NCBI GenBank assembly: GCA_963974055.1
Contig: CAXBCP010000024.1
Location: 9,733 to 73,732 of the forward strand
From: CAXBCP01 sp963974055
GTDB taxonomy: Bacteria; Pseudomonadota; Alphaproteobacteria; MPNO01; UBA830
Length of the DNA: 64,000 nucleotides
Reading direction: 5' to 3'
This document shows, in pieces, positions 57,405 to 64,000 of the stretch (within the stretch, counting starts at the first letter, position 1; the number at the start of each line of letters is the position of its first letter). A program made the position numbers and the translations under genes. The notes beneath the pieces were generated by a model. The model worked only from the letters and a program-made list of their open reading frames with translations. It ran no database searches and was not told where the DNA came from.

Positions 57405-59129
57405 TCAGACGCCTGTGGAACGTTTGCGGCTCCAGCCACCGCCCAGGGGTTTTTTCCGCGGGGCCTGCTTCGGCTCGAAACTGAAGATATCCGGCGACGG
57501 CTTGCCGTAGAGATAGCCCTGCGCGTAGGGAATGCCGCAGTCGGTGAGAAATGCGACCGTCGCCTCTTCCTCGACCATCTCGGCGATCGTGTCGATATCG
57601 AGTTCCCGGCACAACCCGGCGATGGCCTTGATAAACGCCCGCAGCTTCCGGTCGTCATGCGCCTGCTGAATATACGCGCCGTCGATTTTGACGATATCGA
57701 CATCGAGCGCATGAAGATATTTCAAGGCGGCCGCCCCCGCCCCGAAATCGTCGAGACAGACGTCGTGACCGGCGGTCCGCAGGCTCTGGATGATCCCGTT
57801 CACCCGCATCAGATCGTTGATTCGCGCCGATTCCGTGATTTCGATACTGATCTGCTTGCGCAGATTTTCGTGTTTCGCGAGCAGTTTGAGCAACGCCTCG
57901 ACGAAAGCTTCGTTTTCGATCGAACGGCCCGACATATTGACCGCCAGATTGACGATCTTGCCCTTCTTGCGCCAGCCGTTCAGTAACCCGATCACCTTGC
58001 GGAACATGGCAAAGTCGAAATCGCAGATCAGCCCCATGTTTTCGGCGAAAGTGATCAGTTCGTAGGGCGACCGGTCGAGACCGCCCGAAAATCTGGCCAG
58101 CACTTCGTAGTGATGGACCGCCCTGGTCGGCAATGCGACGATCGGCTGGAAGACGGCGTCGAAACTGTCGGCAGAGACCATTTCCCGGAATTCGACCATC
58201 TTGGCGGATGCATCCGCCGTCAGCGCGTCCAGGTTCTCGCCGAGATTCCTGATCGCCGGTTCGCTGCTGGGATCGGCGCAATACTGATTGATGGTATAGA
58301 GCAGCGCCTTGATCGCATCTTTGCTGTCGGCGCCATTGACGCTGGCCGCCGCCGTGCTGCTGTTGACGCGGATGCCGACACCCTCCGGATCGACATCGCG
58401 CAGATGGGATTCCAGCCGCGCACGCAGATCGGCGACGTCGAAGGATTCATCGTGCAGGACGCCGTAATTGTCGTCGTCGAATTTCGCGGCGACGTCCCGG
58501 TTGCCGGCGCCCTGTTCGAAGAAACCGCCAAGCGTGCGCATAAGATCGCGATCGGCTTCCGCGTCGAGCCGCGTCCGCAGCTCGCCCATTTCCGCCAGCC
58601 GGACCATGGTCACCTTCAGGTCCTGACCGTCGGCCTCCGCCTCGACAATGCGCTGGGCGGCAAATTCCGTAAAGGCGTCCTTGTTCAGCAGCCCGGTCTC
58701 GAGGTCCCGCCGCGTGTCGGACCTGTCCGTCAGCGCTTCGTCCTGGCTGGCCAGACGCAGCGCGAAAAAGAACGATCCGGGGAGGTCCGGCAGGTGGTAC
58801 CCGGTGAGCATCAATCGGGGAGTCGGACCGCTCGGGCCCTTCATGCGCACCATCATGGGGTCGAGCCGGTTTGCCGAACCGAGCGTTTCCAGCCTGCCGG
58901 CGACATAGCTGCGTTCGGCGGCATCGATCAGATCGACGAATTTCCGGCCAATGACGTCATGGGGTTCGCAATCGGTCAACGCCTTGGTTGCGCCGGCGGC
59001 ATAGGTGATGACCTGGTCCTGATCGACCTCGAACAGCATATCCGCTGCACAGAACGCCAGGGCCACGAACCGGTCGCGCTCTTTCTTCAGCGTATCGATA
59101 TATTCGGGATTTGCCTGCGCTTGCGCCAT
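57405..59129 (-). CDS. EAL-domain phosphodiesterase with degenerate GGDEF and PAS
   Basis: 574 residues: PAS-like domain (about 20-125), a GGDEF-like domain (about 140-290) whose motif is lost (KFDDDNYGVL), and an EAL domain (about 325-560). The EAL signature reads YEVLARF (EVL), with DDFGAGAAALKYL, KIDGAYIQ, AEMVEEE and QGYLYGKPSP conserved, so catalytic c-di-GMP hydrolysis is plausible. EVL variants occur in some active enzymes. It is the first gene of an operon with a diguanylate cyclase and a DUF2336 protein. Confidence 0.92.
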   Translation of the reverse strand: MAQAQANPEYIDTLKKERDRFVALAFCAADMLFEVDQDQVITYAAGATKALTDCEPHDVIGRKFVDLIDAAERSYVAGRLETLGSANRLDPMMVRMKGPSGPTPRLMLTGYHLPDLPGSFFFALRLASQDEALTDRSDTRRDLETGLLNKDAFTEFAAQRIVEAEADGQDLKVTMVRLAEMGELRTRLDAEADRDLMRTLGGFFEQGAGNRDVAAKFDDDNYGVLHDESFDVADLRARLESHLRDVDPEGVGIRVNSSTAAASVNGADSKDAIKALLYTINQYCADPSSEPAIRNLGENLDALTADASAKMVEFREMVSADSFDAVFQPIVALPTRAVHHYEVLARFSGGLDRSPYELITFAENMGLICDFDFAMFRKVIGLLNGWRKKGKIVNLAVNMSGRSIENEAFVEALLKLLAKHENLRKQISIEITESARINDLMRVNGIIQSLRTAGHDVCLDDFGAGAAALKYLHALDVDIVKIDGAYIQQAHDDRKLRAFIKAIAGLCRELDIDTIAEMVEEEATVAFLTDCGIPYAQGYLYGKPSPDIFSFEPKQAPRKKPLGGGWSRKRSTGV

Positions 59130-59233
59130 TGGATCCGATTTTTCTCTGAAGCCCCGGGGAAACTGACGTCATAATACCCCCCGGCTGTTAACGATTCCTT
59201 GCGCCGCCGCGTCTCCGGGGCCACATTCCTGTA

Positions 59234-59929
59234 ATGCAAAACTCCGACACCCGGCCCCTGTCAGGCCCCGATTTCAGCCATATCGATACCTGGATATTCG
59301 ATCTCGACAACACCCTGTACCGCACCAGCGCTGCGATGCTGGCGCAGATCGACGACCTGATGGGATCGTTCATCAGCGATTTTCTCAAGGTCGACCGGGT
59401 CGAGGCGCGCAGAATTCAGAAGGGTTATTTTCGCAGCCACGGCCTCACACTGCGCGGGCTGATGGTCGAACACGGCCTCGATCCGCAAATTTACGTCGAT
59501 CATCTGTCGCAGCTCGATCTGTCCGAAATCCAGCCGAATCCGGGGCTGGCGGACACCCTGAACCAACTGCCCGGCCGCAAAGTTATCTACACCAATGCCT
59601 TTACCGGGCATACGCGCGACGTGATGGAACGCATCGGCATCACCGCCCATTTCGATGCCGTCTACGATATCGGAGACGCAGACTACGTCCCGAAACCGGC
59701 CATAGAGTCCTATCGGCGCCTGTGCGGCCTGCACGGGATAGACCCCGAACGCGCCGCCATGGTCGAGGATATTTCCCGCAATCTCGAACCGGCAGCCGAA
59801 CTGGGCATGACGACGGTCTGGGTGCGCACCGACACCCACTGGGGAAAGGACGTCACCGACACGGATCATATCGACCACGTCACCGACGATCTGGCGGTCT
59901 GGCTTCAAAATGTCGCAAAGATCGCCTGA
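59234..59929 (+). CDS. HAD-family pyrimidine 5'-nucleotidase-like hydrolase
   Basis: 231 residues. HAD motifs are I FDLDNTLYR, II YTNAFTGHT, III KPAIESY and IV VEDISRNL, with a short helical cap between I and II, as in the SDT1/pyrimidine 5'-nucleotidase branch that dephosphorylates UMP/CMP. Substrate is probable, not proven. It is divergent from the EAL gene, and dapD starts 68 bp downstream. Confidence 0.9.
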   Translation: MQNSDTRPLSGPDFSHIDTWIFDLDNTLYRTSAAMLAQIDDLMGSFISDFLKVDRVEARRIQKGYFRSHGLTLRGLMVEHGLDPQIYVDHLSQLDLSEIQPNPGLADTLNQLPGRKVIYTNAFTGHTRDVMERIGITAHFDAVYDIGDADYVPKPAIESYRRLCGLHGIDPERAAMVEDISRNLEPAAELGMTTVWVRTDTHWGKDVTDTDHIDHVTDDLAVWLQNVAKIA

Positions 59930-59997
59930 CGCGTTTCCTCCGGCGGCGATAATGCTCTATATTCCCGCCGAATTTCCAGGGACAGAGCGAAAACAAC

Positions 59998-60855
59998 ATG
60001 ACCGACACCGCACTCGAAAAATCCATAGATCAGGCGTGGGAAGACCGCGACTCGATTACGCCCGCCACGACGGGAGACGCCCGCGACGCCATTGAGGCGG
60101 CCCTTGAAGGGCTGGATTCAGGCACATTGCGCGTCGCCGAAAAGGGCGCGGACGGCTGGACCGTCAATCAATGGCTCAAAAAGGCGGTGTTGCTGTCCTT
60201 CCGCATCTACGACATGGCGCCGCTTCCGGGCGGGCCGGGCTTTCCCGGCATCGGCGACAGTGCCTGGTTCGACAAGGTTCCGTCCAAGTTCGCCGGCTGG
60301 GACGAAGCGAAATTCCGCGCCGCCGGTTTCCGGGCGGTCCCCAACTGCACCGTGCGCCGCTCGGCGTTCCTCGCCCCCAACGTCGTGCTGATGCCGAGCT
60401 TCGTGAATCTGGGCGCCTATGTCGATTCCGGCACCATGGTCGACACATGGGCGACCGTCGGATCCTGCGCGCAGATCGGCAAGGACTGCCATATCTCCGG
60501 CGGGGTCGGCATCGGCGGCGTGCTGGAACCGCTGCAGGCGGATCCCGTGATTATCGAGGACAACTGCTTTATCGGCGCGCGGTCGGAAGTTGCCGAAGGC
60601 GTCATCGTCGAACAGGGCTCGGTCCTGTCCATGGGGGTCTTCCTCGGCCAGTCGACCAAGATTATCGACCGCCAGACCGGCGAAATTCACATGGGCCGCG
60701 TGCCGTCCTATTCCGTCGTCGTGCCCGGCACCCTGCCCGGCAAGCCGCTTCCGGACGGCAGCGAAGGGCCGAGCCTCTATTGCGCCGTGATCGTCAAACG
60801 GGTCGATGAACAGACCCGGTCGAAGACGTCGATCAACGACCTGCTGCGGGACTGA
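59998..60855 (+). CDS. dapD: 2,3,4,5-tetrahydropyridine-2,6-dicarboxylate N-succinyltransferase
   Basis: 285 residues, trimeric left-handed beta-helix enzyme of lysine and diaminopimelate synthesis. The hexapeptide region runs from VRRSAFLAPNVVLMPSFVN to IVEQGSVLSMGVFLG, with MVDTWATVGSCAQIGK and HISGGVGIGGVLEPLQ in the centre and VPSYSVVVPGTLPGK near the C-terminus, all characteristic. Succinyl-CoA is the donor. Its stop is overlapped by the probable dapE start. Confidence 0.97.
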   Translation: MTDTALEKSIDQAWEDRDSITPATTGDARDAIEAALEGLDSGTLRVAEKGADGWTVNQWLKKAVLLSFRIYDMAPLPGGPGFPGIGDSAWFDKVPSKFAGWDEAKFRAAGFRAVPNCTVRRSAFLAPNVVLMPSFVNLGAYVDSGTMVDTWATVGSCAQIGKDCHISGGVGIGGVLEPLQADPVIIEDNCFIGARSEVAEGVIVEQGSVLSMGVFLGQSTKIIDRQTGEIHMGRVPSYSVVVPGTLPGKPLPDGSEGPSLYCAVIVKRVDEQTRSKTSINDLLRD

Positions 60856-62006
60856 TCGCCATCGTTGATGCAATTGAACTTTCCCGGGACCTGATCCGCT
60901 GTCCGAGCGTGACGCCGGAGAACGCGGGCGCGCTGGACGTTTTGCAGGCCGCCCTCGAAGGCCTGGGATTCGTATGTCACCGCCTGCCGTTTTCCGACGC
61001 GGACACGCCGGACGTCGATAACCTCTATGCGCGGCTGGGCGATTCCGCGCCGAATTTCTGTTTTGCCGGGCACACCGATGTCGTGCCGCTGGGCAATCCG
61101 GACTCCTGGTCGGTCGATCCGTTCGGCGGCGAAATCATCGACGACGTGCTGTACGGCCGCGGCGCCACCGACATGAAAAGCGCGATCGGCGCCTTCGTCG
61201 AAGCGGCATCGCGTATTGTCGCAAACGGCGGCGTCGCCGGATCGATCAGTCTGCTGATTACCGGCGACGAGGAAGGCCCTGCCATCAACGGCACGCAGAA
61301 GGTCCTCGACTGGATGGCCGCGGAAGGCGAGATCATCGATGTCTGCCTGGTCGGCGAACCGACCAACCCGCTGAAACTGGGCGACATGATCAAGATCGGC
61401 CGCCGCGGCAGCCTGACGGGCACCCTGACCGTTACCGGCGTCCAGGGCCACACCGCCTATCCGCATCTTGCCGACAATCCCCTGCCCCGGCTTGTCCGCA
61501 TGCTCGACGCCATTTCCAGCGCCACCCTCGACGAGGGCACGGACCATTTCCAGCCGTCGAACCTGCAATTGACGACCGTCGATACCGGCAACCCGGCGAC
61601 CAATGTCATCCCGGCGCAGGCGACCGCCGGCTTCAACATCCGCTATAACGACCTGCATACCGGCGAAAGCCTGACAAAATGGCTTCACGAACAGTGCGAT
61701 GCCATCGGCGGGCAGTACGACCTGGACGTAAAGATTTCGGGCGACGCCTTTCTGACGCCGCCGGGCGAATTCAGCGCCCTGATGTCCCGGGTCGTGAAGG
61801 ATGTCACCGGCAACGCGCCGGAACTCAGCACGTCGGGCGGCACGTCGGATGCGCGTTTCATCAAGAATTACTGTCCGGTCGCGGAATTCGGCCTTGTCGG
61901 CCAGACCATGCACAAGGTGGACGAACGCATCCCGGTCGCCGACATACGGGCGCTGACCGATATCTATACCGCGATCCTCGACGGTTATTTCGCAGCGCGC
62001 GGCTGA
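60852..62006 (+). CDS. dapE: Succinyl-diaminopimelate desuccinylase (non-standard start)
   Basis: Di-zinc hydrolase releasing LL-diaminopimelate and succinate. Metal and catalytic motifs are CFAGHTDVVPLG, GRGATDMKSAIGAF, TGDEEGPAING, VGEPTNPLKLG, TSGGTSDARFIK and GQTMHKVDE. The usual family N-terminus (DLIRCPSVTPE) is encoded from about 60888 on, before the first ATG/GTG/TTG of the frame (GTG 60909, the Val of SVTP). Upstream, the frame is open through CTG at 60852, which overlaps the dapD stop (CTGA), giving about 384 residues. CTG, or one of the ATC/ATT codons at 60861-60873, is therefore the probable start; a GTG start would remove conserved residues. The exact start is uncertain. Confidence 0.93.
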   Translation: MIAIVDAIELSRDLIRCPSVTPENAGALDVLQAALEGLGFVCHRLPFSDADTPDVDNLYARLGDSAPNFCFAGHTDVVPLGNPDSWSVDPFGGEIIDDVLYGRGATDMKSAIGAFVEAASRIVANGGVAGSISLLITGDEEGPAINGTQKVLDWMAAEGEIIDVCLVGEPTNPLKLGDMIKIGRRGSLTGTLTVTGVQGHTAYPHLADNPLPRLVRMLDAISSATLDEGTDHFQPSNLQLTTVDTGNPATNVIPAQATAGFNIRYNDLHTGESLTKWLHEQCDAIGGQYDLDVKISGDAFLTPPGEFSALMSRVVKDVTGNAPELSTSGGTSDARFIKNYCPVAEFGLVGQTMHKVDERIPVADIRALTDIYTAILDGYFAARG

Positions 62007-62013
62007 GGCCGTC

Positions 62014-62592
62014 ATGATCGGCGCCCGCGAACTGTCCGTCGCGCTCTACGGCGCCTGGCGCTTTGCGACGCTCGACCGGTCGGCGATCCAGTTCTTCGAC
62101 AACACGCCCGAAGCCTTCTGGCGGTCGTTCAACGCCGCCATTGTCGCCCTGCCCGCCTATGCGCTGCTGGTGATGCTGGGCTTCGCGCAGCACCCGGTCG
62201 AGGCGGGCGGGATGCGCATCCTGTGCGTCGAATCGATTTCCTATGTCATCGGATGGGTCATGTTCCCGCTGGTGATGGTTGCCTTTACGGATACGCTGAA
62301 AGCGTCGGAGAACTATTTCCGGTTCATCGCGGCCTGGAACTGGTCGATCGTCCTTCAGTCTTTCCTGTTTCTCGGGGTCACCGCCTTTTCGGCAAGCGGC
62401 GCCATTCCGGACAATCTCGGCGGGATGATCAGCCTGATCGCGATGCTGGCGATTTTCTTCTACCAGGGCTTTATCGCCCGGACGACGCTCGACATTCCGG
62501 TGCCCGCCGCGGTGCTGGTGGTCGTAATCGACCTGTCCATCGCCATCGGGCTGAGCCTGATCAGCAGGTCGCTCTACAGCGTCGGCGCTTGA
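62014..62592 (+). CDS. Hypothetical integral membrane protein
   Basis: 192 residues with about five hydrophobic helices (for example FNAAIVALPAYALLVML, VMFPLVMVAF, VLQSFLFLGVTAF, LIAMLAIFFY, AAVLVVVIDLSIAIGLSL). The topology recalls Yip1-like proteins, but no motif settles it. It starts 8 bp after dapE, so is probably co-transcribed with the lysine genes. Function unknown. Confidence 0.8.
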   Translation: MIGARELSVALYGAWRFATLDRSAIQFFDNTPEAFWRSFNAAIVALPAYALLVMLGFAQHPVEAGGMRILCVESISYVIGWVMFPLVMVAFTDTLKASENYFRFIAAWNWSIVLQSFLFLGVTAFSASGAIPDNLGGMISLIAMLAIFFYQGFIARTTLDIPVPAAVLVVVIDLSIAIGLSLISRSLYSVGA

Positions 62593-62678
62593 ACAGAGGC
62601 CCTGATCCGGCAAATCGGGATAGAAGACAGACCCACGATACCGGTGCTCGGACGGCGACGTCCCTGCCGACGATATTC

Positions 62679-62722
62679 TAAAAAAATCCCGGGGGCCGGA
62701 ACGGCACCACCAACCCCCGGGG
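62679..62722 (-). terminator. Intrinsic terminator of the second TctC-like gene
   Basis: On the minus strand an 8-bp GC-rich stem (62721-62714 with 62695-62688) encloses an 18-base loop and is followed by ATTTTTTT. It lies 8 bp after the stop codon, and may also help end the plus-strand transcript from dapE. Confidence 0.85.
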
Positions 62723-62729
62723 ACCCCCT

Positions 62730-63755
62730 TTACTTCTTCGGGGTAAGCGCTTCCTTCGCCTTGGCGAGAACCGCCTTCGGAAGCTGGTAGGTTTTGGACA
62801 CGATGTCCTGGATCTGCGCGCCCGGCTTGGGATCGTGCACCGACATCCGGTACTTCTTCGCGTCGGCAAGATAGGCGGGATCTTTCACCATCTTCTCGAA
62901 CGCGGCACGTAGCGCGGCAACCCGCTCCGGCGGCGTGCCGGGCGTGGTGAACAGCGCGCGGCCGAGCGTCAGCCCGACACTGAGAACGTCGACGATCACC
63001 TCGTCGTCGGGATTCTGCAGCACTTCCTTGAAGCTCGGCACATCGCCCAGCTCCGGCACCTTGTCGGGGCCGATCTGGACCAGCGTGACGAATTTCTTGT
63101 CGGCGAACCAGTCGGGCTTCTTGGAGATCAGACCTTCCCAGCTACTGGCGCGGCCGCCGAGTTCGCCGCGCTCGATCGCGAGGTTGATCTCGGATGCACC
63201 CGGATAGCCGGCAATGACCTTGAACTTGGTGCCCAGCAGGTTGTTCGCCATGACGGGATCGAGGAACGTGTTGCCGCCACGGCCGGTGGCACCCATGTTG
63301 ACGACCTTGGTACGCGCATCGCCGACGGTCTTGACGCCGGTGGTTTGCCACACGCCGATGATGTCGTGGATGCCGGCCATGCTGCCGATCCAGTTGAATT
63401 TCGGGCCTTCGAACTTGACCCGTTTGGGGTTGAGGAGCCCGAAGGTGAGCGTGGTGTGGATCGGCATGCCGAGATAGGTGCCGTCCTTGGGCGCAACGTT
63501 ATAGACGTAGTTCAGCGCCTTCACGCCGCCGCCGCCGGGCATGTTCTGCGGCACGATGTTCGGATTGCCGGGAATGAACTTGCCGAGATGATCGGCCATC
63601 AGCCGCATATAGGCATCGAAGGAACCGCCTGAGCTGGACGGGATCACCGCCGTGACCGTGCGGCCGGAATAGAAATCCTCGACGGAGTCCGACAGCGCCG
63701 GCTGTGCCGCGGTCGCCAGCGCCAAAGCGAGGGCGATTGAAAGTTTGCGAATCAA
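62730..63755 (-). CDS. TctC/Bug-family solute-binding protein, second copy
   Basis: 341 residues from TTG at 63755, which has CAGGAGAATAAC upstream; the 30 codons further upstream in frame are not signal-like. Signal peptide LSIALALALATAAQPALS. The binding loops read TAVIPSSSGGSFDAYMR and PQNMPGGGGVKALN, the TctC pattern. It differs strongly from the copy at 34274, so the two bind different ligands. No TctA/TctB genes are present here. Ligand unknown. Confidence 0.88.
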   Translation of the reverse strand: MIRKLSIALALALATAAQPALSDSVEDFYSGRTVTAVIPSSSGGSFDAYMRLMADHLGKFIPGNPNIVPQNMPGGGGVKALNYVYNVAPKDGTYLGMPIHTTLTFGLLNPKRVKFEGPKFNWIGSMAGIHDIIGVWQTTGVKTVGDARTKVVNMGATGRGGNTFLDPVMANNLLGTKFKVIAGYPGASEINLAIERGELGGRASSWEGLISKKPDWFADKKFVTLVQIGPDKVPELGDVPSFKEVLQNPDDEVIVDVLSVGLTLGRALFTTPGTPPERVAALRAAFEKMVKDPAYLADAKKYRMSVHDPKPGAQIQDIVSKTYQLPKAVLAKAKEALTPKK

Positions 63756-64000
63756 GTTATTCTCCTGCTGATATTGTTTGTATCCGGCACGGCGGAAGAC
63801 GGTTGCCGCCCGGGGCTCGGCTAGAATAAGCAATTGTCGTGCCAACAGCCGGAATCGCGGATTTCCACGCTGTCCGGGCCCGAAACGCCCGCGCCCTCCG
63901 CCGCGCCTGTCCGCTTTTTAGGCGGGGCGTCCAAATTTTACGCTAGTGTCAAAAAAGGAAGCGGCCGGTTTCGCACCGGGGACGGTCAGGCGGTCAGGCG
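63756..64000. other. Non-coding right end of window
   Basis: This 245-bp stretch holds the upstream region of the TctC-like gene and then sequence with no convincing protein-coding frame. A GGTCAGGC direct duplication occurs at the extreme end. No clear promoter pair was identified. Confidence 0.4.

Noticed and set aside
59188..59192. TTAA half-site upstream of the EAL gene
   Set aside because: No partner half-site at N7 spacing, so a CtrA box cannot be claimed.
1..64000. tRNA, rRNA, CRISPR, insertion sequences, prophage
   Set aside because: None was recognisable on either strand; repeated DNA is limited to the short repeats listed.

Overview
The window is a chromosomal segment of an alphaproteobacterium. 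G+C is high, and the housekeeping gene orders are typical of the class: rpmH-rnpA-yidD-yidC-engB-argB, tkt-gap-pgk, panB-panC, and a HAD nucleotidase followed by dapD-dapE. Two perfect TTAA-N7-TTAA boxes, the CtrA recognition pattern, support this. Several DUF2336 genes, TctC-type binding proteins and CoA-linked acid catabolism suggest a free-living, Rhodospirillales-like heterotroph. That placement is inference. No phage, insertion sequence, CRISPR array, rRNA or tRNA gene was seen.

Layout. 1-13 kb: the end of an exported protein, a flavin reductase-like protein, panC/panB, a lipoprotein-like gamma-glutamyltransferase, two related DMT transporters, an RlmI-type methyltransferase, a GST, a parvulin, a CoA-transferase, an MFS carrier, an HMG-CoA lyase and a NUDIX hydrolase. 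13-16.4 kb: two tandem DUF2336 paralogues, each behind a perfect CtrA box, with a small divergent gene. 16.4-22 kb: redox genes, namely a lone molybdenum hydroxylase large subunit, a collapsed Rieske oxygenase remnant, a minimal two-gene fumarate reductase-like unit and a ferritin-like protein. 22-26.5 kb: pgk, gap and tkt. 26.5-30 kb: a Zrg-type zinc system (DUF2796 protein, ABC ATPase, FtsX permease, DUF3299 protein) with a good Zur box. 30-36 kb: three SDR enzymes, an asparaginase-like protein with altered active-site motifs, a TctC binding protein and a TauE/SafE exporter. 36-45 kb: a minus-strand CoA-thioester catabolic block including a lipoate-ligase-like protein, a phenylacetate-CoA ligase-like enzyme and a ThDP enzyme, next to an HcaT-like MFS carrier. 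45-50 kb: a small membrane protein, an orphan histidine kinase, a striking cysteine-repeat secreted protein, and a MerA/Lpd-like oxidoreductase with a TVP38 membrane protein. 50-54.5 kb: the rpmH-to-argB operon behind a near-consensus sigma-70 promoter. 54.5-59.1 kb: an EAL gene, a GGDEF gene and a third DUF2336 gene in one operon. 59.2-64 kb: nucleotidase, dapD, dapE, a membrane protein and a second TctC protein.

The most interesting themes are these. (1) DUF2336 proteins are linked to CtrA boxes at one locus and to cyclic-di-GMP enzymes at another, which suggests a cell-cycle or motility role. (2) A compact, probably Zur-controlled zinc module. (3) A secreted 10-cysteine repeat protein of unknown function. 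(4) A Rieske oxygenase reduced to its two ends plus a nonsense codon. (5) Two genes, a DMT transporter and dapE, whose conserved N-termini begin before any ATG, GTG or TTG codon.
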